In this document: piece by piece, positions 23,432 to 35,587 of the stretch | How the letters are laid out: the number at the start of each line of letters is the position of its first letter | How positions within the stretch are numbered: position 1 is the first letter of the stretch | Source of the DNA: Dipetalonema caudispina | Lineage: Eukaryota > Nematoda > Chromadorea > Rhabditida > Onchocercidae | DNA: 64,000 bases | Direction of reading: 5' to 3' | NCBI GenBank assembly: GCA_013365325.1 | Contig: JABVXV010000001.1 | Location: forward strand, 310,001-374,000 | Position numbers and translations under genes: made by a program | Notes under the pieces: generated by a model | Seen by the model: the letters and a program-made list of their open reading frames with translations, nothing else | Told to the model about the DNA's origin: nothing | Databases searched by the model: none

Positions 23432-25971
23432 TTCTGCAATTCTAAACTTTAAAACTTTCAAACAGTGATAGAGAAGGCAGAAGAGAGAATGACTGGAACG
23501 AAGCTCTCTTAAAAACTAAAACTAATCAATAATATTAGTCGGTCAAATGTCAAATACAACAGGGACGAATTTTGATCTAAGCAAATCAAATTATCTATTA
23601 AAAATTCATTTTATCCACCATTTTACACTTTCTCAACCTTCCAAGAATTATGTCATTAAGTAGCAATGGTAATAATAAGTTATAAGGGATTTTCAGGTCA
23701 GATGCACCTAGCAAAGCAAAACTTTTCTCCCTGATACAGCTAAAATCTAGATAAATACCTTATTAATCAGAAGATTTTCCTTTTGATGACTATGAAATTT
23801 GAAAATATTGCTATTATTAGCAAAAATAACTAAATCTAACACGGTATAGCGTGAATAAAATGGTAATGTTGCTCACCAACAATGAATCATTTTAACAATG
23901 ATCTTCCAGAAAGCAATAACCGAATCGGAAATATTCATACACTTCGGTTAAAACTCTAAATAAAAAGAAATGTGATACGTTGGAGATTACAGTGACCTAA
24001 TGATTGTGCACAAGCGCCACACCAAATATTCACCTTCAACCTTTATCCTTGTTTGATCCCTTGCTTATGTTTAACGAACTTTTCACAGAAGCGTGACATA
24101 CTAATTAATTTAATTAATTACTCCCTTGTGATTGCTTTTCTACAGGAATGTTGTTATTGAAAGTATATTAGAAGAAAAAGAACTTTAATTCTCTTGTGAG
24201 AAATTCATCAAATTTGAATTCCTGTTTTCGCACATATTTGTCCATTTACACTTTTGAACAACTGTAAAGATTTAAGGAAGTGTTTAATAGATTGGATTGA
24301 TTATGTTATGTGTATGATAACACACAACCACACATCGTTGACACATAAAGGAATTTCGGCAACGAATCGAATTGACTATGAAACTAAAATTAAATAAAAA
24401 AAACAGAGACTAAAATTCAGTTACACCGCACGGAGTGCAAGCAACTAAGATGTTTACCTGAGTAGGAAGGGATGTGCAAGGATGAGTAGTAATTGCTAGT
24501 AACACCCCTACCTACATAGATATGGCGGGATAAAGGGAAGAGGAGCAGAAATGGAATTGGATGGATCAGAGCAAAAGCATTCATCATCACTAAGGATAGG
24601 TGTACCTGCTTTAGAACTTCCCGTTATGATATAATAGGTAGACCTTCCCTATCTTTTCCCTCCCTCATCATGACATAACCCACTTATTGAAAAAATTGAT
24701 AAGGTAAAAAGTTATCATTTAATGATAGAATCATTCCTTTATGGAAGATTAATTGTTGCTATAACATAATTAATTGTCCCATCTTGAAATAAAGTTTTAA
24801 ATTGAATTCCCGGCGAAACATTGAATAACCTAAAGAATGACGTCATAGCCTTTCATTGATGTTGTGCAATAGCACTGATGCCCAAATCGGTAAACAACTT
24901 TAACCATCATCAATGTCGACCCCTACAGTGTTGTAACTGCATCAGCAACAATACATTGCATACAGATTAAGCAGGATGGGTCATTTATGACCACAAATAA
25001 TGTTGCAGATCTTTGTACTTTTAGAGAGGGGACCAATAAATGAATTCCCTGAAATTAATTTTTGTGCTTTATTTAAGAGAGCACAGTTAAGCTTTTGGGA
25101 ATTAACGATAGTCAGAATTTGAAAGTTAAAAAAAATTTACAACGAAAAGAAAAAAAAAATGAAAGGAAACATTGTAATGTGCCAAATGTTTAAGCAATCT
25201 TATAGTTTAGAAAACGTTTAAAACATTTTTGGGGAAAAAATTACATAAATAAGAAAGAATTTCTCATTTTCTCTTCTCACCATATAACATCCAATGAAAT
25301 TATTTGTGAACTTTCCCAATTTTAAAACGTTCAGAATTTCAGACAACTAATCAGGCGTGTTTCACGTGATTCTTGTTGCATTCCATTCGAGTCCTATCAG
25401 TAATTATTCTCTGACAGACAAGAACATTTATTTATTCGTTTAGAAAGATTCGTTAATTTCTGTCCTTCGATAGCAACAGCAACGCTTTATAATTTTAGGC
25501 TTTACTACTATTTGTATCACTTTAAAATCACGGAGCGTTCACTTAAGACGTGAGATTTCATATCGTACCATCCTTCCGATTCTTCATCCTTCCACGTCGC
25601 AGAGAGAAGAAAATTCAACTATCTATTCGATTAAGAAAAGGAGGCAATAAGAGATGGGTAGGGCAGTTATGGGTAGTTTTACCATAATGGAAGGGGTTGG
25701 ATGAAGGAAAGGAAATTGTGGAAAGAACGACTTTATGATTTGTTAGAGATTGATAGGATGAAAAGATTGTTGTAATGAAGGAGACAGTAGAGATCGATTA
25801 AATCTGTGACTTAGAATGACTTAAAATACATGGAGCAAAATGGGAAATTTCATTGTTTCAAAGTTATTTGCGATAATCTGTGTTTATTCCTACATAGTGA
25901 AATTACAAAGTGGTTGAAAATATCTTATGATTCAAATTTTTAATTGATTCCAGAATCAGTTATTAATCGCC
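23432..25971. other. Divergent intergenic region, no gene seen
   Basis: Lies between the minus-strand unknown gene and the plus-strand M20 peptidase. It should hold both promoters. No open frame with coding character, RNA gene or repeat was recognised. Confidence 0.55.
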
Positions 25972-28900
25972 ATGCCGACGTTACCACTATTAAATCCCAA
26001 TGAAGAACGTGTTGAAATTTTTTTAACAGAACTAATGAAAATCAATTCCTGCACTGGAAATGAAGGTATGATAATATTTTCGCGCATATAGTCATATGAG
26101 TTGTATTCGCTTTACTAAATTTGGTATAAAACGAAGTGAACTGAATAGTTTTTATGGTCAACTTTCTGCAAATTTTCTTCGAATTATTCTGTTAATTCAA
26201 AATATTTTAGAAGACTTATCGACGGCTTTGACTGTGTATTTCAAGGCAACGGGATGGCACGTCTTAGAGCAACCATTAAAAAGTGATCCAAAAAGACACA
26301 ATCTTTTGGTCACTAAGATTCCATATATAGCTCCAGGTCAGTTGCTAAAAATGCTAAAACTTTAGTCCTTTTGAAACGAGGAGAAAATTCATTGTTCAAA
26401 GTCCGCAATTGTTATTTTTGAGAAGAGGAGAGAAAGACTAATGGGATATAATTTTTATAAAGTAATAAAGAAAATTTCCATAAAGTGGTGAAAATGCGCA
26501 AGCTGAAGTTAACTGTTCTACTGCTTCAGCAAAGTTAGCTACGTGATTTTTTAAGGACCTCGGTATGTGCTGAATACTCATATGGATACTGTTCCACCTT
26601 ATATTCCACCAACATATGATGGCACTAAAATAACAGGGAGAGGAGCAAATGATGCGAAAGGTTGGGATCTGTTTTAAAGTTGTAGTATTTGCTCGCTTTG
26701 CATTTATTTTTTCCTTCTCTCTCTCCATGCTTTTTTTCCTCTCTCTTTATCTTTCGAAAGCTTACTTGTTCAGTTCGAAATACAATTAAAACAATCAAGT
26801 GGAATAGAGATATCTTAATGTTTCAATATTCGAGAATCACTCAAGATCCCAACTTATTGTTTTTGATTTGAACTCTTTGAATTCAAAATTTCATTGAAAA
26901 TTTTTAGGACAGTTGGCAGCAATGGTATTTGCTGCCCAAAAAATAGCGAAAGAGGATCCAAACCTTGCTGAAAACATTGGTCTGTTGCTGGTTGTAAGTG
27001 AAGAACTTGATCATATTGGCATGGTGGTATGTTTACTACAGAATATCCTCAAAATCCACGGATTACTTATTGTTGCTAAAAATTTAAGATATCGCTTGAT
27101 TTTTTATCTTAATCATCCTTTCATGAGAGGAAGATGGAAGTGAGGAGGGAAGAGGGGAGAATGGAAGGAAGTTCAATCGACAAAAAAGAAGGAGAGTGAG
27201 AAGTTTAATTAATTCTTTGTTGTCGTTTGTATATCGCATATGCCGTTTTTTTCAGGAAGCGAATAATCTAGGACTGGTTCCGGAATTTTTTATGATTGGT
27301 GAACCAACCGAATTAAAATTTGGTCGTTTACAAAAAGGAGCAGTGAAAGTAAGTCACATTATATGAGGTGTAGATCAGATTAAATTCTGAAAGAATGAGT
27401 TTATCACTTTTCAGTGTTCGAAGGGACTTTATGATACAAACTTTAGATATAGGCATCAAAAGCAACAAGCTTATTGTGGCTAGATTTTAAGTTAAGAAAC
27501 AGGTCTTTGACATCCGTAAGATACCGAAATTTCAGGAAAGTGATTCGTGGCGTCAGTAAGTCTTCTTGCTGATTTGGCACCCAAGTCTAAAATTACACTT
27601 TTTTAGACGGTAATATATTAATTGCTCATTAAGCTACCTCATTGGCTCCAAGTCAGAGATGGTGATAGATTTAATAAATTATGACTTACTACATAAGTTT
27701 CCAAGAACACAGGGATACGCTTAAAAAATAATGCGTTGTTGAGACGGTCATAATAACTGAGTTGAACGATAACTTCTTTGGGAAATTCCAGAACCATTTC
27801 CTTGTTCAAGGAAACGGAAAATTGAGCCTTGTCCTTCTTTTACATTTTACCAGGCAACTGAATTGCTTTAGTTCCAGCTTGCCGGTTTTGAAATGTTTTA
27901 TTCTTTTGAGGTAATATTAAAAGTTCATGGGAAAGCGGTACATTCTGGTTATCCTCATCTGGGTGATAGTGCTATCGATAAGCTGTTGGATATTCTGCAT
28001 GATATCCGAACTCACGAGTGGCCGTCAGACAAAACATTTGGTCTGCACTACTTATTGTATTTGTATAATTTGAAAAACAGGATCTAATATTTCCTAAAAT
28101 CTGGTTACTTTTTTTTGCAGAAATTTTAGGTGTAATGCAGTTAAGACAGTTTCATGGAAACTGTACTTGGTTCTTCTCACATATATTTTCAGAAATGTTG
28201 CACTGGTTAATGATGGAAGTACTTTTTTCAGAAGAGATTGAGACCATAATTTATCTCAATAATCAATTTTTCTTCAGACCATTGGCATTTTTCACATGAA
28301 AATACATTTCCAGGATCAACAACCGTCAATATTGGCCTTATATCGGGCGGTGAAGCCTTAAATGCGTTGGCCGAACATGCTTCGGCAGCCATTTTTTTCC
28401 GTGTTACTACGTCTACTGCTGATATTTTGAAACAGTTGGAAACCATTGTTGATGGACGTGCCAAAATTGAGCAATCATTTGGCAAAAATGAACCAATATT
28501 TCTCACAGGTATTCAACTTTTCATCAGAACTCAAGAACGTATGTAGTCGGTCATTTCGAAATTATTAATATAGTATTCTGTTTCCCCTACAACTGGAAGG
28601 GAAAACAGAATAGTATATCATTAATTACAGACTAGAAAATATTGAAATTTGTTAATTATGATCTTTTAAATCTAATAGCTTTAAACTGAAATTTAGCTAA
28701 GGTTGTGCACCCGTTTTATCTTTATCGTATATTCAGTCAAGATTGCTTTTTTTCTAGCTCCACCGCCACCTTACGACTCAGAAGTGGTGGCATTCAATAC
28801 CGATTTACCGTATTTCATAGCTCGTGACAAACTGAAAGCAGCATATTTATTTGGAGCAGGCTCGATAACTAATGCGCATTCCAAAGATGAACACATTCTT

Positions 28901-28972
28901 GTGGAGGATCTTAAGAAAGCAGTTGAAATCCATGTTTCTATTTTCAAGTATACTCTGAAGGGAAATACTTGA
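25972..28972 (+). CDS. M20-family zinc metallopeptidase/deacylase
   Basis: Hydrolase of the ArgE/DapE/ACY1/CPG2 superfamily. Eight phase-consistent exons give 358 residues: 25972-26065, 26211-26336, 26556-26660, 26908-27026, 27256-27348, 27911-28040, 28314-28508 and 28758-28972. The metal and catalytic residues are all visible: His and Asp of LNTHMDTVPP (about 81 and 83), the bridging Asp of RGANDAKG, the Glu-Glu pair of SEELDH (about 140), Glu of IGEPTE, and the final His of NAHSKDEH (about 329). The lid-domain signature KVHGKAVHSGYPHLGDSAID is intact. No signal peptide, so likely cytosolic. The substrate is not predictable: N-acyl amino acids, acetylornithine-like compounds or dipeptides are possible. 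An AATAAA signal at 28988 follows the stop closely. The wording of the THMDTVPPY and GRGANDAKG motifs reminds me of fungal/bacterial M20 members. Confidence 0.9.
28571..28616. repeat. Short inverted repeat in or near last intron of the M20 gene
   Basis: Arms AGTATTCTGTTTCCCCT and AGGGAAAACAGAATAGT are near-perfect inverted copies (about 15 of 17 pair) with a loop of about 11 bases. It lies within the intron 28509-28757. Confidence 0.6.
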
Positions 28973-30266
28973 TCTATTACTTGATCTAATAAAAATTGAT
29001 TTTATGAGTTATAGGAACATTGAAAATTTGATATCTTATGCATTTTATTTTGTCCAAATACATTTTATTTTGATAGTTTAATATACTTCACCTTTATCTT
29101 TCATTTCTCTTTTTAAATGTTCTTTCTATGTGTCCTTGAGAAATTATAATATTACACTTTGTTCAGAATTTAGTCCAAATAGAATTAAAATCACATTCAC
29201 TCGATACCTCTCCCTTTCGATTTAAATTTTGGTTTGAAATCACTGGGATTTCGTAGACTACCTCATCACTCTTAGGAATCATTTAACTCTAATAAAAACC
29301 TCATTGTTTTGTAACTGAATTTAATTATTCTGTACTTACTGTATTTCCATACTTATCTTTCCGGTTTGGTCGGTTATCATTTGCATACAACGCAATTCAT
29401 ACCGGGTTTGTCAATTTTTTGAAAATGCTTCTAAAATAAAGTTTTTCAAAAATCTTTTGGCAGTGGGATCTTCGATTTCGTTAGTTCAAGTTGGAAAATT
29501 TACTTTTTATAATGAAAAAAGAAGATTCACAGAGATAAACGGATGTTTATCCTACATAAAGAAACTATGTATTGAGTCTGGAATTAAAATTATTCATTTG
29601 CGTTCTGTGGTGAGAAGTCGATTACCGTCAATAATTGTTTAACAGTAAATGAGAACAGTAATCTGTTGAAACATAGAATCAATGAACTTGTCTAAGATTT
29701 TGTTGAGAATTTGCGATGCTATATATATAGGAAATCATACGAGGATGATTGCGGCTAATAAAGAATAAAAGATTAGAAAGAATTAGACGTATGGTTTAAG
29801 GTCAGCCAACTGAGTCATTACTGGAAGCACTAACTTATACGGTTACCTCATCTACAAATTATCATTCTTAGAATGTTTTTCTGGACTTCCATCTAATTTG
29901 TATCTTTGTCGTTATCTTGTTTATGGCGTAATGACTGGTGTTATGTTGTTTCATCTTTATAGTTTCGCCTAGAAAGTTTATTTGGGATCGTGATTATCTC
30001 ATTTTCATGGCTTCCATCTTATCACATTTTTTACATTGTCTTTGACAAACCAGACTAGTTGAAAGAGACAAACGAATAGATGTAAATGCCTCTCACTGTA
30101 AAGTTTAGTCCTGGAATTTGTAGCAAAAGTTGCTACGTTTCCTGTGTTTTGTGGAAATATACCGAAAATTTTCATTAGATTAAGCAAATCTAATGCGAAG
30201 TGTTGGGGGGAATCCAAGTAGAGATTATTGTTTGCTAACATATTCATATTTTGATAATTTTAAGAT
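28973..30266. other. Intergenic region between M20 peptidase and RWDD1
   Basis: Begins with the 3' UTR and AATAAA of the peptidase. A 61-codon frame at 29457-29642 uses a non-ATG start and shows no family resemblance. Presumed promoter of the downstream gene near the end. Confidence 0.5.
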
Positions 30267-33200
30267 ATGGATCACAAAGAAACACAGGCTGAGGAGCTTG
30301 AAGCGCTAGGAGTGATTTATCCGGATGAGTTAGAAATTGTGTCCAGCGAATATCCTAATATCACCGTGAGGATATCATTGCAGTCTCATCAGGTAATTTT
30401 TGCCAGTACTGCTTTGTAATGTTATTAACTCGTTGCCTTTTTTCGTGCTATTTAGTTTGCACATGTTTTTATGGCATTATTTCAATAGATTTTATACATC
30501 ACGTCAAAATCAATCATTAATTGAAATGGATCAGTGTTTTCTAAATTACTGACGGTTCTGTGACGTAAAATGACCTCACATTCAAATTAACATCTAGTGA
30601 GATGTAATTAATTCTAAATCGCTTTCCTTGGTTTCATGAAGTAGTACGGGTTTCCAGAGTTTTACGATGGCGTAAAATTGCGTCATATTATACGTAACGC
30701 AGTTGCCTTAGATTGATTTGTCGGAATGAGGAAATTGAAGGTGCGAGTTTTCATATCTAGTTGCACTACTTTTCCTCTTAAGAAGTTTTTGATTTTGAGA
30801 TGAAAGAAGTTCCTTCTATGTTCGAAATGACTTTGAACCTTCGGTTGTCAGCCGATTATCCAGATATTGCGCCAGAAATTGAAGTCCTTGGGTTAGAGAG
30901 CACATTCAGTAGTGAACGTATTGAAAGAGTACAAAAGATATTGTGGAATATAGCGCAGGAGAATCTTGGTATGCCAATGGTATTCACCATCATATCAGCT
31001 TTGCAGGTTTTTTCTGCTTTGCAACATTTTGTATTGGTTTTCCCATTAGTATAAAATGGAATATTCATCTAGTTGCAGAGGAAAAGTAAGTATGGTATCT
31101 TTTTCAACTTTGTCGTTGTTTCAGAAAAGAGCTGAAAAGAAGAGTTGGTCGACACCTTATGTGTCAACTGTCAAACCAAATTCTTTGTACTTACTCATCT
31201 TCTCGGCTGCTCAGAGAATTAGCTCGTATGGGAATTAAGACGTTTTATCTTGATTTTATAGGACGAAATTGGACATTTAGTAGAGGATTTAGAAGCTGAA
31301 AAAGTAAAAGCAAAGGAAAAAGCAGAAGAAGAAAAAGAAGCTCAGGAAAGAAAGAAATTTGAAGGTTTTTTTTCATTTTTTATTTTGGTATTGTGAAAGA
31401 TAGGCATCAAAATATGCTGAAGATCCATCATAATTTGCAAGAATGAAAGCTGATTTATTTAACTCATTCTTTACAAGAATTAAGATAAAGAAAATATTGG
31501 AAGATTATTCGTATAAGGAAGTTACCTTTATTACATTTTTAGAAGTATTTCGTCCAGCTTTGTGAGTGGGTTTTGTTGCATGTTATCATTTAAATAAGTT
31601 CAAGGTGGTGTGGAACCATAAACTATGCTCTTTAAGTGAATCGGTTCATCACTTCTTCATGCCACTGAAATCAGTCAACTTGCAGCGCTCTATGCTCCTC
31701 ATCAAAATAGGACCTTATTTTGTTATCCAGAATTTAACCACTTTGGCAATTAAATTTTGAATAACTTATCTGTGAAGAGAGAAAGAAATTTTAAGAAATC
31801 CAAAGTTGTACAATTTTCGTAATTCTTGAGATTTCGGGATTCTTAAAGTCAGAAAGTTTGTTATTAATAGAATACTTTTCGAAAAGTCGTATAAGGAAGA
31901 GCAGGGTTTTATTTATGTTTCGATTTCTTATTCCAGAATACACTCATTTTCGTTTCAGAGAAAAATGTAACAGAGATAACAGTGGCATTCAGCCGACTGT
32001 TGTCATCTGTATTGATGAGAGTAATGAATTGTTGTTCACCTGCAGATTGGCCTATCTTTTATATTTTATTGACTACAGGAGCATTAAATGTTTATTGTGA
32101 GGAGTAGAATGTGTTTAAGATGCTGTAGGGTATGTTTGTAAGTACGAGAAACGAAAATCAGTGCTGCAGTTATCGGTGTTATCGCTGTGTCGCCTGCAAC
32201 CATCACTGCTGTGACACGAAATGACAGGGATAACGACGCTTGAATACCATATTTCCGCAGTCGCTCTTCACATTCCTACATTCTCTAATTTTTCTCTCTA
32301 TTCTCTCTTAATACCAGTACTTCCACTACTTTCTACTACTACCTGCATTGTAATTCGGACAAAATTCAACTACAATAGTTTTTGTATCATACCTCATACT
32401 TTCCTCCTCTCTCTCTTTTATTACTCAGTTTTTTGACTGCCTTGTTCATCTTCATTTCCGTCTTACTTCTTTATGATTAAATTGCTTCTTTGTCTTTTCT
32501 TGATCGTTATTTGATTTATAAGAGAAAAAAGTAATTTATTAGTAGGTCGAAGATATTTCAGTCTTAAAAACTTCAAAATTACAAAACTTTTCATAAATGG
32601 AGTCGGTTTTCTACGAAGCTATGGAAGTTGTGACTCGAACGTTTGTCCAATTTACAGGCACTCGAGTAACACCCGAAGCGTTTCTGGCATGGAAGAAAAA
32701 ATTCGATGCCGAAATACGAGCTGTCGAAGAGAAAGAAAAATGGGTAAAAATATCTTCCTTTTTTAACTCTGAATCTTAACAGTTTTTTTTAATTTTTTTC
32801 AAAATTCCAGGAAATTTTCCAAAATTTCTAAGAATTATTAAGGCTTTCTTCTACACATTCGTTTTTTCACCTCTGTATAAGAAACTAATCATGAAGTTCA
32901 TACACAACAACGATGACTCATGACATCTCAATATGTGTCTTGAAAAAAAATTGCATTTTGTGGGTTCGGCATGACCTAGAAATGGGAGTAGTGCAGGCTA
33001 CTAGTTTTAAACGAATTGATAAAAAGTGAAAGATTAACCTCGGCTTTTGTAGAAGATGGCAAATCGATGGAGTTTCGCTACGAGGACATTTTTCTCCACA
33101 TTTTTTTCTTTTTTTTGTTCTTTTCAAATAGAAAACACTCTAATGATTTTGCAAAAAGATTGAGCTGTTTAAGGGAATTCAACTGAATCTCGAGAATTTT

Positions 33201-35587
33201 ATTGCTGATCAGTCGTTTATATTAACAGAGCAAACGCTTTTGTTTTTGATTTTTAGAGCTTTTCAAGAATATAGGTCGTAAACATATCTGTAAATGTTGT
33301 TAACATTCGTTCGATGAGTTTATCGAAGGAAATCGGAACGTTTCTGTTTGCATAGGAGCACTCTGCTGCGAAGCTATGCGTCTATAGCAACAATTATAAT
33401 AGTCGATTCCCGACCGACCTTGAATGTCTCTGTACCGTTACTTTCCTCTATCCGTGATACCACTTAAATGCTAACAAACTATATCTTTTTGTTCATGAAC
33501 TGTAGGAAGTCAGAATGTCTGATTTTATCTTATTGTCAGCATCAAACTGCATCTGTCGCATATTCTTTCTTGAAGTTCCTTACCCTCCTATATTTTGAAA
33601 GCAACTGTACAGTGTTATAGAAATTTTTACAGGTTTTGAGGTGCAGTTACATAGGAAATTTTGAAGTTTTAAGTTTGAAGCTTTAGAATAACAAATTCTT
33701 CTAAAGCAATTTTTATTATATCTTGTTATTACACGTTTAATACATCAGTTTATTAAGTTTAATGCAGGTGACAGAAAAATAAATTCGTATTAAACTTGTT
33801 ATATTATTTAGAAATTAATAAACTTGAAAAACATGTTATTACTTAAATTTTTGAGCGTAAAAGAGACTGCTGAAGACTGGTTTGTTTTTGAAAAATACCA
33901 ATACTGTCCGCAATACTTCTGTTGGAAATTACTACATATTTTATAAATGTGATATGTAGTTATGGAGAAACAATGAACATTGATTCTGTCCCACGGAGAT
34001 AATGTTCATTCAAGACTTCCTGTTAATGTAGTGTGCTGTTATCTCCTGAAAAGACACATCTTTCATTCCCTCACTTCGTCTAGTTTTTTTAGTACTAGCC
34101 GTTATTCGTTCTTTCACTTAACCTACTTAGATTTAATAACAAGTAGTTTTCAGTTAACGTAATGCAGTTGTTGTATAATTAAGGTCAATTAAATTCTAAT
34201 TTCTTTAATTAGAATTCGAACTATTCATTAAATTTTTGAGGCTTATCGCTTATCGAGCGATTTGAGTTATTTACATTTAGGGAATCAAAAAATTGATTTT
34301 TTCAGTTACGCGAAGTAGAAGGAACCGGGAAATTAACTGGTCGACAGTTATTTCTTCGTGATTCAACGTTAAACTTGTCCGATGTAGCACTGATGCAAGC
34401 AGCAGGCAATGAAATTGAATTCGATGAATCACTATTTGACGAGGTTGGTTTTATTAAATAGTGTTGCGAAACATTAGTATGAAGAATGGATGACTCGACT
34501 GGTAAGTATCATATACAAATAAATCATACACATATGTAAAATTTTATCAAAACCATATCCATCTTTTAGGTAATACTTTCTTTGATGCCATAATATCGCT
34601 AATTTCTTTGGTTCGAGACAAATTTTGTTCATAAACGACTTTTCTACATATTTGCAAAATCTATTCGAATTCTGTTTTAAAATAATTGGAACACTTATAT
34701 TTGGCTTGAATGCCAAACAATTTTTTTTTTTAAAATAAAACTTATAGCACAGATAGTAAATGTTGTTATTTGCAAATAGACGGTTCTGGTTGGAGTTTAA
34801 TAAACGTAAATTAGTGTTTAAAAGATAAATCAATGTTTAAGTCATCTAGTTAATAAGACCTCTGGAATGTATCGCTATCAATGAGCCGAAATTTAACTAT
34901 TTAAGCGTTGAAAAACTTCTCAAATATTTGAATAAGGAACAGGAAATTGATATGTTTCTCATAAATTTTAAGTTTCATTTTATCTTCAGCTAAGTCGACC
35001 TTTTTCCACCACTTCTAGTCCTTTTTTTAACTAAATTTTTCAACTGATTTTTTTTTATCATGTCACATTTTATACTGTAATTTTTGTCGCACTTTCCTTT
35101 ACTAATTTGTGCTTTCCTCACTATTTTGTGTATTTTTGAGACTTTCTACTATTAAATTCTTAAACTCTACCGCGTAGAATTTAAGAATTTAACAACAGAA
35201 ACTTTCAAAAAATATACATTATAGAGTGGTGCATCTCTGGATGTTAAATTGTATTACAGAAATTTGCTGGAGTTTTCTGCAGTGTTCAGGGTTAAGTATT
35301 CAAGAAAAAGATTTATCGATTGTTTCCGTATATTTTAATGCTTACCTTACTTTTTTAGAAGGCATAATTATACTTTTAAACCCAAAAATAATTTAAAGTC
35401 CATCAGAGAAAGTTAAGACTTTCTTCGGCATTAATGACGAAACAAAAACTCGAATCCATTTTATATAAGTACATAATTCACTCGCCGTTGCTTAGGAAAC
35501 AATTTTACATTTTTGGACAATATTAGTGGTTTGAATTTCGAAAATGTTTAGGACATTGATGGCTTAGATTTCGGTGAGAATGACTAA
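30267..35587 (+). CDS. RWD domain-containing protein 1 (RWDD1) homologue
   Basis: Small cytosolic protein; the animal family (RWDD1/DFRP2) binds DRG GTPases. Six exons give 231 residues: 30267-30392, 30800-31006, 31262-31364, 32658-32743, 34306-34443 and 35552-35587. The RWD domain occupies roughly residues 1-110, with the family start ETQAEELEALGVIYPDELE and the later ENLGMPMVFTIISALQ. A charged Glu/Lys coiled-coil segment follows (exon 3). Then come TRVTPEAFLAWKKKFDAEI, GKLTGRQLF and FDESLF, all at the positions seen in human RWDD1. The acidic C-terminal tail is shorter than in vertebrates (DIDGLDFGEND). An AG acceptor two bases before the ATG suggests a trans-spliced start. Introns 4 and 5 exceed 1 kb, long for this window. 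Confidence 0.92.
35152..35192. repeat. Perfectly spaced hairpin in RWDD1 intron 5
   Basis: An 18-base arm (35152-35169) and its inverted copy (35175-35192) differ at one position and enclose a 5-base CCGCG loop. It lies in noncoding intron sequence. Confidence 0.65.

Noticed and set aside
32597..32779. ORF starting MESVFYEAMEVV within RWDD1
   Set aside because: The first 20 codons are intron read backwards from the acceptor at 32657; only the part from TRVTPEAF is RWDD1 coding.
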